Below, piece after piece: positions 27,380 to 36,430 of a stretch of DNA of 64,000 bases. Position 1 is the first letter of the stretch. Each line of letters starts with the position of its first letter. The position numbers and the translations under genes were made by a program. The stretch is taken from assembly GCA_021740915.1 (NCBI GenBank), contig JAIOYW010000019.1:1-64000 (forward strand), in the 5' to 3' direction. The notes beneath the pieces were generated by a model, which saw nothing but the letters and a program-made list of their open reading frames with translations, made no database searches and was not told where the DNA came from. Source of the DNA: Ignavibacteriales bacterium (lineage in GTDB: Bacteria > Bacteroidota > Ignavibacteria > Ignavibacteriales > Melioribacteraceae).

Positions 27380-28555
27380 TTATTTCTGTAGAAGCAATTT
27401 GTATATTTCCATTTTTGTATCAATAAGAATTCTGATAAAATAGCATCCGGAAGCCATGTTGATTGCATTCCAGGCAAATTCCAGTTCATTAGATTCAATG
27501 TTTCCGGAGTAAATATTTGAAACCTCTGATCCTAAAATATCAAAAATTCTGACGTCAATAAAGTTTGATCCATTAGCAGGAAATCTGCCCGGGGACAGTT
27601 GGATATTGATCGTTGTAATGATATTGAAAGGATTTGGGTAGATGCTTACCTGCGTAAATTTACCAGCCGGGATAAATTTTTCATTATCAATACCCGTATC
27701 TATAAATTTCGTAAAATCTATTAGCTCAAGCTGCTCGTAATTTCCGCCAAAGCAATCTGTTCTCTGAGTAATAATTCCTTTTGCAGTTACAGAATCCCCC
27801 ATCTGAGGCTGATAATTATTCCAGACTATATCATCCCAGAACCATAAGTCATGATACGCTAATATTAGAATTTTATTCACGATGTGAAGTGCACTAACAA
27901 TGCCTGGAGGACAGGGATTCGAAAGACATGGATTACCTGCATAATCATATGTCCCTGTAATTTCAACTGTATCTGGAATATCTGTGACCAATTTCCATTC
28001 GACGGGTCCCCCAATTGAATTTTCTGTAAAAGCTACCAGACCAAAATCCCGCGAGAACAATGTCTCAATTATCCCAAAATCGGAACAGGGATGCTGTGAA
28101 TGAACGAATCTGGGACAATTGTAAAATGTTCGATTGGTAGTCCTTACGGAGTCTTCCCATCCGTCAAAGGTTATTACGGCTCCCCATTGACACTGATTCA
28201 TATTGTCAGCAACCGGAGGTATATTCCAGAATTGTTGTGGTCCCGATTCAAAATCGAAAAGAATATATTTTGTGGAATCTTCCGGATTCAGAGCAAATAT
28301 TTTTCCATTAGAATTTCTAAGGTAACAGGATGCTGAATCGCTTCCAGGCAGGGCGTAACCGAACCAAATTGAATCGTCAATTGATAATTCATCAACTATT
28401 CTGAAAACCCTGGTTTCCGGTGAAGCTGAATTAGAGTAATTCCAAACGTATCCCGAATGGAGTAAAAAGTATGGCGTCACATAATCCTGCGGCAGGATGA
28501 TAGTTGAAGCACTTAATAGCAGGGAAATAACAAAAAAAAGCCCCCGGCTTTTCAT
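27380..28555 (-). CDS. T9SS-exported protein, unknown function
   Basis: The start is placed at the ATG at 28555 (MKSRGLFFVISLLLSASTI), preceded by AGGGAG, giving 391 residues; the longer frame adds 19 residues without a signal. After the signal peptide come about 290 residues of beta-rich sequence with several cysteines (CSDFG, CLSNPCPPG, CFGG) but no recognised domain. The last ~80 residues are a T9SS tail with YPNPFN. It is the last gene of the beta-glucan locus as I draw it, 121 bases after the large glycosidase. Confidence 0.75.
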   Translation of the reverse strand: MKSRGLFFVISLLLSASTIILPQDYVTPYFLLHSGYVWNYSNSASPETRVFRIVDELSIDDSIWFGYALPGSDSASCYLRNSNGKIFALNPEDSTKYILFDFESGPQQFWNIPPVADNMNQCQWGAVITFDGWEDSVRTTNRTFYNCPRFVHSQHPCSDFGIIETLFSRDFGLVAFTENSIGGPVEWKLVTDIPDTVEITGTYDYAGNPCLSNPCPPGIVSALHIVNKILILAYHDLWFWDDIVWNNYQPQMGDSVTAKGIITQRTDCFGGNYEQLELIDFTKFIDTGIDNEKFIPAGKFTQVSIYPNPFNIITTINIQLSPGRFPANGSNFIDVRIFDILGSEVSNIYSGNIESNELEFAWNAINMASGCYFIRILIDTKMEIYKLLLQK

Positions 28556-28676
28556 GTTCTGACTCCCTAATAAATCTGTTGAACAATAAGCAAGAATTAC
28601 GAAATTCCGCAATCAAAAGCAATTGGAATTTGTACTTAAAGCATTAATCTCAGATTTACGCTGAGAATAATGAATT

Positions 28677-31589
28677 CTACTTAATTATTGTCATCTTTTT
28701 TACATCAGTGAAAACTGATCCATTATCTCCGTATGCATCAATTCTGTAAAAATATATGCCGCTTGATAAATCTGCCGCATTAAATTCCAGAGAATGCAGA
28801 CCAGCAGCCTGATTTGCATTAATAAGAGTTGCCGCCTCCCTGCCAAGAATATCATAGATTGTAATTTTCACATGTGCCCCGTTCGCAGCAATTTCGTAGC
28901 TGATATTTGTTGTAGGATTAAATGGATTTGGGAAATTCTGTCCTAATCTGAAGTTGCCTAATTTTTTTCCATCATCAACCCCTGTTGAAGCCATTCCAAA
29001 TCTTTCCATTCCGAACCAGATTGTTTTATCAGTTCCGGAATCAATTATAACGTCATACACTCCATTCTGATCAGGATAATAAGTGTAAACATGTGACTTA
29101 AGCGATCCATCAGGCAGCAACGGATAAATCTTTAATGAATCACCGCCAAGTGAAAATTTTATTTTCAGACTGGCCGGTTTAATCAATGTAGGGGCATTAC
29201 CCCAATTATTGTGTATCGTATTTATTCCATCCCATATCATATTTGTGTTTTGTGAAACGGTAGAAAGTGTAATAAAAGACCGTGATGAATTGTTCAGGGC
29301 AGAATCGGTTAATGAGACCCAGGTTACTGTTGCGAATCCACTGGCTTCTGTTACTTTTGCAAACTTAGAAAATATCGGTAGATTCTGGTCAAGTTGCCCG
29401 GTAACACCGAGAAATTGCTCGGAGTCAACTTTTAGTATTCCTGATGATGTGTTGAGGTATAATTCCCCGGTGTCTGAGAAGTATGGATTCGAAACAGGAG
29501 GAAAGGATGAAGCCAGGGAGGTCGAGGCAGCTTCATATGAATCAGCATTTATCCGGCTCCTTAAAGATAACCGGTTGTCAAATAATCGCTCTCCGGTCAA
29601 CGGGTAATTCAATACATCTTCGTATTTGTATGAAAATGTGTACTCAGTTTGTGATTCACTGATCATCCCCTTCCTGTAAGCATATCCGCATGAAGGCAAA
29701 AGACCAGTCATTACCGGGTTTCGATGAATAGAAAAGTAATTTGCAATCTTATCAGTAGTCCAGTTATAGCTGCTGTTGTAATCAAAAATCATTATTCCAT
29801 CTGCATCATGCAGTGAGGAATAAGCAGTGAGAAACAGCATCCCTTCAGACTGATAACGGTTGGGAAAAGGGTGATTATATTCACTTATCGTATATGGTTT
29901 ATTTTTCACTGCCGACCCGCTGAATATTCCTGCCATTGTGTTCCAGTCGTTTGATCTGACCATCGGAGTGTTATTTATTAGCCAGTCAGTTGAGGACCAT
30001 GGTTCTCCGGGAAAGGAAGGATGATCCCAGTATGCATGATTATCGACATAATCATAATTTGACTGAATGTACCTGTCTGGAGGACCGAAATTCCAGTTCG
30101 TTGAAACTATTGGTACTTTAACTCCGAGGGTATCTTTCAGATACCTGTACATATTATCGAAAAACTTTTTCTGCGTCTGAAGATAAAAATCAATAAGATC
30201 GGTGGTCCTGTGTTCATCAAACATTAACCTGTCTTTATATTTTATTCTCTCAACATTGCCTGCTTCCAATGTTTCCCATTCCCTTAATCCCTCCATTCCT
30301 GAGAATGACATGCTTACATCATCAAATTTAAATGTACCTGTTGCCCCGCCCAAACTGAATGTCAGTCTCCCGCTGGAAGTGTTTTCAGTTGCGGAAATGG
30401 TGAATGAAAATTCTTTCCATTCAGAAGAAAGCTCAGCACTCATTCCTCCATAGGAATTATATGGTGTAATATCTTTTATTACTGAAGCATATATGGATCT
30501 CGGGACATTTGATTTCGCATAAAACCTGACTGTATAATTCGAGTCTTTTACAAGATTAATACTTGAATGCTTCAGTTGCGCATGCCAGTCAATCCCGTCT
30601 GTATTAGAAACCGTCACCCTCGCACAATAATTGCCTGAAACAGCATCAGTCGGATCATTTATCAATGTTGCCACGGCAGGTGAATGTAGTTCAAGTGACC
30701 AGGGTAAACTGATCGTTTGCTCAAAACCCGGATTGGTTAGTATATTCGAGCCCCCCGGATAACCGGCTGACCATACACTCCGCAGATTCCCGGTACTGCC
30801 GTATTTGAGTAATAAATAATCAATCCACTGATGATTGAGCATCGAATTATGGTAATAAGTTAAACTACCGCTATTATCAAGTGTTGTAAGTTTATCATTT
30901 ATATACATAAAATACAGCGAGTTTTCATTTGCAATTTCAACCATCGCCATTGCAGGATCATTTAAATAAGTTTTCTGATTATATGGATTGATATGAGCCA
31001 GGATTTGCTGGGCATATTCTTTCTGTAACTTTAACAGATAAGGATCAAAAAGCGTAACACCTTTTCCAAAATCAGGAATCGAGTCTGCTGATGGTACTCC
31101 GTCAGATATTTTGAAAGTCCTGCCGACATTCAGGTTCATGTTGTAATAGATACCTTCATCTCCAAGTGCGGCAATAAGATTATCCAGTTTATCAAGATTT
31201 CCTTGGTTCAGACTCCTTGTGTTCGGCATATTATAAAACAAACTTCCTGTCGCCCAGGAATTATCAAGATGATGAAATCGAACAAGATTGATACCAAGCG
31301 TCCTGATCCTTTTACTAATATCGGATGCAAGGTTTTTATCAGGTACGGCTCCATCTGCAACAATGTTTACTCCCCAAAAACGAATAGGACCTTCAGCATT
31401 GGCAAATTTTCCATCGTCGGTAGCATAAATAAAACCATACTGCTGAATAGCCGTTTTATCGAATGTCGGAAGAAATTCAGAATTCAGTTCATTATATGGA
31501 CTGATATAGAAATTGAATCCGTCAGAGAAATTTTGACCTGTTATATTCACACTTAATAAAAAGAAGAAAAGGATGTTCAACTTTCTCAT
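28677..31589 (-). CDS. Large T9SS-exported clan-A-like glycosidase with internal carbohydrate-binding domain
   Basis: This 970-residue protein begins with a signal peptide (MRKLNILFFFLLSVNITGQ). The N-terminal part looks like a TIM-barrel retaining glycosidase: FWGVNIVADG, INLVRFHH, then MVEIANENS with a candidate acid/base Glu. A beta-sandwich resembling CBM4/9 (TNPGFEQT to FKFDDVSM) is inserted, after which the barrel seems to resume with YTISEYNHP, a candidate nucleophile Glu. The protein ends with a T9SS tail (NFPNPFNPTTNISYEI to KKMTIIK). The fold is like GH5-type clan A, but I cannot assign a family. AGGTTATT precedes the ATG, only 11 bases after a terminator-like hairpin, so expression probably depends on read-through. 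Confidence 0.75.
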   Translation of the reverse strand: MRKLNILFFFLLSVNITGQNFSDGFNFYISPYNELNSEFLPTFDKTAIQQYGFIYATDDGKFANAEGPIRFWGVNIVADGAVPDKNLASDISKRIRTLGINLVRFHHLDNSWATGSLFYNMPNTRSLNQGNLDKLDNLIAALGDEGIYYNMNLNVGRTFKISDGVPSADSIPDFGKGVTLFDPYLLKLQKEYAQQILAHINPYNQKTYLNDPAMAMVEIANENSLYFMYINDKLTTLDNSGSLTYYHNSMLNHQWIDYLLLKYGSTGNLRSVWSAGYPGGSNILTNPGFEQTISLPWSLELHSPAVATLINDPTDAVSGNYCARVTVSNTDGIDWHAQLKHSSINLVKDSNYTVRFYAKSNVPRSIYASVIKDITPYNSYGGMSAELSSEWKEFSFTISATENTSSGRLTFSLGGATGTFKFDDVSMSFSGMEGLREWETLEAGNVERIKYKDRLMFDEHRTTDLIDFYLQTQKKFFDNMYRYLKDTLGVKVPIVSTNWNFGPPDRYIQSNYDYVDNHAYWDHPSFPGEPWSSTDWLINNTPMVRSNDWNTMAGIFSGSAVKNKPYTISEYNHPFPNRYQSEGMLFLTAYSSLHDADGIMIFDYNSSYNWTTDKIANYFSIHRNPVMTGLLPSCGYAYRKGMISESQTEYTFSYKYEDVLNYPLTGERLFDNRLSLRSRINADSYEAASTSLASSFPPVSNPYFSDTGELYLNTSSGILKVDSEQFLGVTGQLDQNLPIFSKFAKVTEASGFATVTWVSLTDSALNNSSRSFITLSTVSQNTNMIWDGINTIHNNWGNAPTLIKPASLKIKFSLGGDSLKIYPLLPDGSLKSHVYTYYPDQNGVYDVIIDSGTDKTIWFGMERFGMASTGVDDGKKLGNFRLGQNFPNPFNPTTNISYEIAANGAHVKITIYDILGREAATLINANQAAGLHSLEFNAADLSSGIYFYRIDAYGDNGSVFTDVKKMTIIK

Positions 31590-31599
31590 AATAACCTCA

Positions 31600-31640
31600 T
31601 AAAAAAAGCCGGGATACCCATAAAAAGCGGCAGACCGGCT
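31600..31640 (-). terminator. Terminator-like hairpin between GH16 lipoprotein gene and the 970-residue glycosidase gene
   Basis: AGCCGG pairs with CCGGCT across a 22-base loop, and seven T residues follow on the minus strand. The long loop and short stem make it a weak terminator or attenuator. The next gene starts only 11 bases later. Confidence 0.65.
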
Positions 31641-31663
31641 AAAATCGAAAGAATAAAACTAAT

Positions 31664-32515
31664 TTAATTAGTTTTTTGGTAAACCCTTACATAGTCAACC
31701 TGCATATACTGCGGGAATACAGATGTTGTGTCCGGATTTCCAGGCCAATTTCCGCCAACTGCAACATTTAGTATCAGATGAAAGCGTTGATCGAAAGGGG
31801 CAGGGTAGGAATTTCCAACAGAATACCAGTCCTTGATTGTTGCATATTGAACGCCGTCCACATACCACCTCATTTCGGTCTCTTCCCAATCTAACCAGAA
31901 TACGTGAAATTGAGAAGCAAAATCCCCCCCGGGCAGTGTGTACATATTACCTGAATGAACATTTGCGGGAGGCACTCCCCCAAAATGCAGGGTACCATAA
32001 ACACTTCTGACATTATCTCCAAGAAGTTCCATTATATCAATCTCGCCACTGGCTGGCCAGCCGCCGTAAACCCAATCGGTAGGCAGCATCCATATTGCAG
32101 GCCAGAGACCTTTTCCATAAGGCAATTTAGCTCTGATCTCAAATCTGCCGTATTTCCAGTCACCTTTTTTCAGGGTTCGCATCCTGGCTGACGTGTAATA
32201 TCTCTTGCCGTCAGGACCAGTATATTCTTCCTGTAAAGCTGCAATATTCAGCCGACCGTCCTTCACCCAGGAATTTTCCTTCCTGTCAGTATAATATTGC
32301 AGTTCATTGTTCCCTCCGCCGGCACCATTTACTTCATATTCCCATTTAGCATCGTCAACAGATGTACCGTTAAATTCATCGTTCCATACTAATTTATAGC
32401 CTGGATAAGTAGGAATATCGTCGGGCTTTGGATCTGTTCCATTATCATCTTTACAGGATAATAATTGCAAAGAAATGATAATAATAAGGATATTTAAATA
32501 TTTATTGTGATTCAT
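31664..32515 (-). CDS. GH16 endo-beta-1,3-glucanase (laminarinase-like), surface lipoprotein
   Basis: This 283-residue protein cuts beta-1,3 (or 1,3-1,4) glucans. A lipoprotein signal ends in LLSC, with Cys21 as lipid site, followed directly by KDDN, which fits the Bacteroidota lipoprotein surface-export signal (Lys plus acidic residues after the Cys). The GH16 catalytic motif is GEIDIMELLG with Glu158, Asp160 and Glu163. YKLVWNDEFNG and WPAIWMLP are standard GH16 blocks. It starts 3 bases after the symporter stop, and the product would sit on the outer face of the outer membrane beside the TonB receptor. Confidence 0.9.
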   Translation of the reverse strand: MNHNKYLNILIIIISLQLLSCKDDNGTDPKPDDIPTYPGYKLVWNDEFNGTSVDDAKWEYEVNGAGGGNNELQYYTDRKENSWVKDGRLNIAALQEEYTGPDGKRYYTSARMRTLKKGDWKYGRFEIRAKLPYGKGLWPAIWMLPTDWVYGGWPASGEIDIMELLGDNVRSVYGTLHFGGVPPANVHSGNMYTLPGGDFASQFHVFWLDWEETEMRWYVDGVQYATIKDWYSVGNSYPAPFDQRFHLILNVAVGGNWPGNPDTTSVFPQYMQVDYVRVYQKTN

Positions 32516-32518
32516 TTT

Positions 32519-34156
32519 CTACCAGAATATTGCATAAAGTAAAGCAAGAATAAGCAAAACAACATAAGAAGCAATGTTAAATACTTTATCAGTACTGAAA
32601 ATTTTGGCTGTAAGATTAAATCCCTTCGGATCGTCAGAATACTCATTACCGGAAAGACTTATCATAGCAATAATAACAATCGTTATCAGGAACGTGTACA
32701 TCATCTGATCGAGGAACGGCAGTTCAAGTGATGGCACTTTCAAAACAAGTGCAGTCGGGATTGATAAAATGGCTCCCCATATTGCACCCCGTGTTGTTAC
32801 TTTTTTCCAGAAAAGTCCAAGCATAGCAACGGCAAGAACTCCGGGACTGACTAAGCCGGTATATTCCTGTATATACTGAAATACCTGCGGTAAGCTTTTA
32901 AGGAATGGAGAAAGGAAAAGCGCTATAACGAGTGAAACAGTTGCTGTGATTCTGCCGACGTTAACCAGCCCTTTTTCAGATGAATCTTTTTTGATATAAG
33001 GCTTGTAAATGTCCATCGTGAAAATTGTCGCTGTCGAATTCAGCATGGAAGCAAGGGACGAAACAATAGCGGCAGTTAATGCTGCAACAACGATTCCTTT
33101 AAGTCCTGAGGGGACAAAAGTGCTTATCAGCCAGGGATAGGCTTTATCATAATTGATTCCACCTCCTGTTTTAGTAAACGCTTCTTTAGCCCCTTCAATA
33201 ATTGCTGTGCCTTCGGGCTGCGAATACATAACAAATGCCACGATACCGGGTATTACGACAATCAAAGGAATAATAAGTTTCAGGAAGGCGGCAAAAGCTA
33301 TTCCTCTCTGAGCTTCTTTTAGTGATTTTGCAGCAAGTGTTCTCTGAATAATATACTGGTTAAAACCCCAGTAATATACATTCGCAATCCACATACCGCC
33401 AATAAGAACTGCAATACCTGGGAGATTACTGAATTCGGGATTATCCCTTTTCAGGATCATATGAAATTTATCACCAGCGGTATTATAAATATGGTTCAAC
33501 CCGGCAAAAATTCCGCCTTCCGGGGTTACATAATTGAGAGCAATTATTGTTGTAATAAGTCCCCCGAGTACGAGGAGTACAACCTGAATTATATCAGTCC
33601 AGGCAACAGCAGATAAGCCGCCGTACAATGAATAGGCTGCTGCAAGAAATGCTAATCCAATCATTGCATAAACGAGAAGACTTCCATCGCCTGTTCCGAG
33701 GATAGTATCAAGAGCTTTAGCCCCAAGAAAAAGCACGGTAGTGAGATTTACGAAAACAAATAAAAATATCCAGAATATCGCCAGAATTGTTTTCAGGGTT
33801 GTATTATATCGTTTTTCAATATACTCAGGGATTGTATAGATTTTTTTCTCAATAAAAATGGGAAGAAAAAATTTTCCGACAATAATCAGTGTAAGAGCCG
33901 CCATCCATTCATAAGTCGCAATTGCGAGTCCGCCCGCGAAGCCCGATCCCGACATACCGATAATCTGCTCCGCTGAGATATTTGCTGCTATTAAGGATGC
34001 GCCTATTGCCCACCAGGTAAGTTTATTGCCTGCAAGGAAATAATCATTCGAGTTTTTTTCATGTCCTTTTTTCTCACGCGATACATAAAGCCCCATCCCA
34101 ACTATAAGAATTATGTACGCAATAAAAATTACTGTGTCAAGAGTTGAAAATGTCAT
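32519..34156 (-). CDS. Sodium/solute symporter (SSS family), sugar-type
   Basis: This 545-residue inner-membrane protein has about 14 transmembrane helices. SGLT-type segments are DYFLAGNKLTWWAIGASLIAANISAEQ, the GLSAVAWTDIIQ block and LNSTATIFTMDIY. It most resembles glucose/galactose-type SSS transporters. The place between GH3 and GH16 suggests sodium-driven uptake of the glucose or short oligosaccharides they release. GAGG precedes the ATG. A second SSS gene lies at 47756-49297. Confidence 0.9.
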   Translation of the reverse strand: MTFSTLDTVIFIAYIILIVGMGLYVSREKKGHEKNSNDYFLAGNKLTWWAIGASLIAANISAEQIIGMSGSGFAGGLAIATYEWMAALTLIIVGKFFLPIFIEKKIYTIPEYIEKRYNTTLKTILAIFWIFLFVFVNLTTVLFLGAKALDTILGTGDGSLLVYAMIGLAFLAAAYSLYGGLSAVAWTDIIQVVLLVLGGLITTIIALNYVTPEGGIFAGLNHIYNTAGDKFHMILKRDNPEFSNLPGIAVLIGGMWIANVYYWGFNQYIIQRTLAAKSLKEAQRGIAFAAFLKLIIPLIVVIPGIVAFVMYSQPEGTAIIEGAKEAFTKTGGGINYDKAYPWLISTFVPSGLKGIVVAALTAAIVSSLASMLNSTATIFTMDIYKPYIKKDSSEKGLVNVGRITATVSLVIALFLSPFLKSLPQVFQYIQEYTGLVSPGVLAVAMLGLFWKKVTTRGAIWGAILSIPTALVLKVPSLELPFLDQMMYTFLITIVIIAMISLSGNEYSDDPKGFNLTAKIFSTDKVFNIASYVVLLILALLYAIFW

Positions 34157-34164
34157 ACTTTGCC

Positions 34165-36420
34165 TCAGAGCTTAATGTTTTCTATACGAACTTTTTCTTC
34201 CAGACCGCCGACGTTAATTACAAAGTCGCCCGGCTCAATTACCTTTTTATTCTCTCTGTTATGAAACGCCAGGTCGCCGGCTGTTAATACAAAATGAACA
34301 GTACTTTCGGTCTCTGGTTCGAGTTCAATCTTTTCGAAGCCTTTCAACTGCCTGACAGGTCTGGAAACGCTGCCGACCAAGTCTGTCAGAAATAACTCCG
34401 CTGTTACTTTCCCCTTTCTTTTTCCGGTGTTCTTAACTTTAACAGCTACATCTATTTTGCCAGCATTTTCATCCACTGCAACTTTAAGATCAGAGTATTC
34501 AAAAGTAGTATAACTTAAGCCGTAGCCAAAAACCCATTGTGGAGTAAAATGGTTCTGATCGTACTCCTCCATTGGTTTGTAATCGTAAGTTGTATATCCG
34601 GCAGGAAATTTCGGATATGTGAATGAAAGTATCCCTGAGGGATTTACATCACCAAAAAGAATATCTGCAATCGAATTTGCACCCTCCAGTCCCGGGAGGT
34701 ATCCCATAATAATTGCGCTCATATCGTCCACAATCTGGTTAATTACTCGCGGTCTTCCTTCGAATAATACCAGAATTACAGGTTTACCGGTCTTTGCGAG
34801 TTCATTTGCAAAATCAAGCTGGATTCTATCGAGATTCAGGTCGCCAATATTTCCCGGGGTTTCGCAATAAGGCTTTTCACCAAGACACAGCAGAATGTAA
34901 TCTGTATCTTTCGCTTTTTCAATCGTTTCTTTCATGTTGATATCTGTACTGAAATCAACACCTTCGGAATAAACTACATTCTCATTTCCTGCAGCAATCT
35001 GCATTGCCTCAAGCATTGTATTCTTTTCTGCAGGATACAAGGATTCATCATCACCCTGCCAGACAAAAGACCAACCGCCATTCATTACCGATAATTTGTT
35101 TGCAGTAGGACCAGTTACAAGGAATTTAGCTCCTTTCTTTAAAGGAAGTATATTATTGTCATTTTTGAGCAATGTGATTGCTTCATCGGCGGCGGATTTG
35201 TTTATTTTTGCAAATTCCGGACTTGCAAAATTTGCCGCAAGGGATTTAATCGGATAGGGGTTTTCAAATATTCCGGTAAGGAATTTGACGCGTAAAATTC
35301 TTCTCACTGCGTCATCAATTCTGCTAACAGGCACTTTACCACCATTAACCAGATTCAGAAGATGATCATAAAAAGTATAATTGAAAGGGACCATGCTCAT
35401 ATCTATACCAGCCATGACAGCCATTCTTACTGCTTCTTCCGGGGTTTCTGCAACCCGGTCACGTTCATAAAGATTGATGATATCTCTCCAGTCAGAAACA
35501 ACAAAACCCTGGAAATTCATCTCTTCCTTCAGAATTTCAGTAAGGAGATGATAATCTGAATGCACCGGGATTCCGTTAATCTCACTTGAATTTACCATCA
35601 CAGTGAGAGCTCCTGCTTTTACAGCACGCTCAAATGATGGCAGGAACACATCACGGAGAACCCTCTCCGGAATCCAGGCAGGAGTTCTGTCTTTTCCATT
35701 ATTGGGTGCACTATAGCCAACATAATGTTTAAGGCATGCAGCACCCTTTTCCGGTTTCGATGGGTCATCCCCCTGAATACCTTTTACGTATTGCTCTCCC
35801 AGAATTGCTGCCAGGTAAGGATCTTCACCAAAAGTTTCAAAAAATCTCGGCCAAAGCGGCTCTCTCCCAATATCCATGACAGGATTGAAATCCCACGGAA
35901 TTCCTGAGGCTTTCATTTCGTAAGCAGTAACGGCAGCTCCCTTTTTAACGATTTCTTTATTACGGGTGGCTGCCAGTGCGAAACTCTGTGGAAATATTGT
36001 TGCACCGAGTGTATAATTTGCTCCATGAATTGCATCAATTCCATATATCACAGGAATTTTCAGCCGGGTATCTTTTGTTGCGATATCCTGAATTGCGGTA
36101 ATAATTTCATGCCAGTTGTCGAGTGAATTGGCAAAATTTCCTGTGTTTAGAATGGACCCAACATTGTATTTAACTATTGCTTCTCTTAATTTTTCCTCAT
36201 CTATAACAAGTTTGTCACCCGATTTTCTGTCAGGTGCTGAAACAACTTCGAGTGTTATCTGAGTCATCTGCCCAATTTTTTCCTCAATTGTCATTTTGGA
36301 AAGTAAGGCATCAATTTTCAATTCAATGTCTTCTTTAATATTCAAATCTTGCTGCGGTTTCGCCTGAATAAAAACTAATACTGATATAATAATAAAAAAC
36401 AGAAGTGATATTTTTCGCAT
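34165..36420 (-). CDS. GH3 beta-glucosidase, periplasmic
   Basis: The start is placed at the ATG at 36420 (MRKISLLFFIIISVLVFIQA), preceded by AGGCGG, giving 751 residues. The enzyme should release glucose from the non-reducing ends of beta-gluco-oligosaccharides. The family signature GFVVSDW carries the nucleophile Asp310, and KHYVGY, the C-terminal alpha/beta sandwich (LLCLGEKPYCETPG) and a fibronectin type III-like end domain are present. It has a Sec signal and no sorting tail, so it is probably periplasmic. It lies between the permuted GH16 gene (10 bases upstream) and the symporter gene (8 bases downstream) and belongs to one operon. Confidence 0.92.
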   Translation of the reverse strand: MRKISLLFFIIISVLVFIQAKPQQDLNIKEDIELKIDALLSKMTIEEKIGQMTQITLEVVSAPDRKSGDKLVIDEEKLREAIVKYNVGSILNTGNFANSLDNWHEIITAIQDIATKDTRLKIPVIYGIDAIHGANYTLGATIFPQSFALAATRNKEIVKKGAAVTAYEMKASGIPWDFNPVMDIGREPLWPRFFETFGEDPYLAAILGEQYVKGIQGDDPSKPEKGAACLKHYVGYSAPNNGKDRTPAWIPERVLRDVFLPSFERAVKAGALTVMVNSSEINGIPVHSDYHLLTEILKEEMNFQGFVVSDWRDIINLYERDRVAETPEEAVRMAVMAGIDMSMVPFNYTFYDHLLNLVNGGKVPVSRIDDAVRRILRVKFLTGIFENPYPIKSLAANFASPEFAKINKSAADEAITLLKNDNNILPLKKGAKFLVTGPTANKLSVMNGGWSFVWQGDDESLYPAEKNTMLEAMQIAAGNENVVYSEGVDFSTDINMKETIEKAKDTDYILLCLGEKPYCETPGNIGDLNLDRIQLDFANELAKTGKPVILVLFEGRPRVINQIVDDMSAIIMGYLPGLEGANSIADILFGDVNPSGILSFTYPKFPAGYTTYDYKPMEEYDQNHFTPQWVFGYGLSYTTFEYSDLKVAVDENAGKIDVAVKVKNTGKRKGKVTAELFLTDLVGSVSRPVRQLKGFEKIELEPETESTVHFVLTAGDLAFHNRENKKVIEPGDFVINVGGLEEKVRIENIKL

Positions 36421-36430
36421 TTTCCGCCTG

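Noticed and set aside
28640-28676. Terminator at the small CTCAG/CTGAG hairpin before the 27380-28555 gene
   Set aside because: The stem is short and no T-run follows, so I did not call it.
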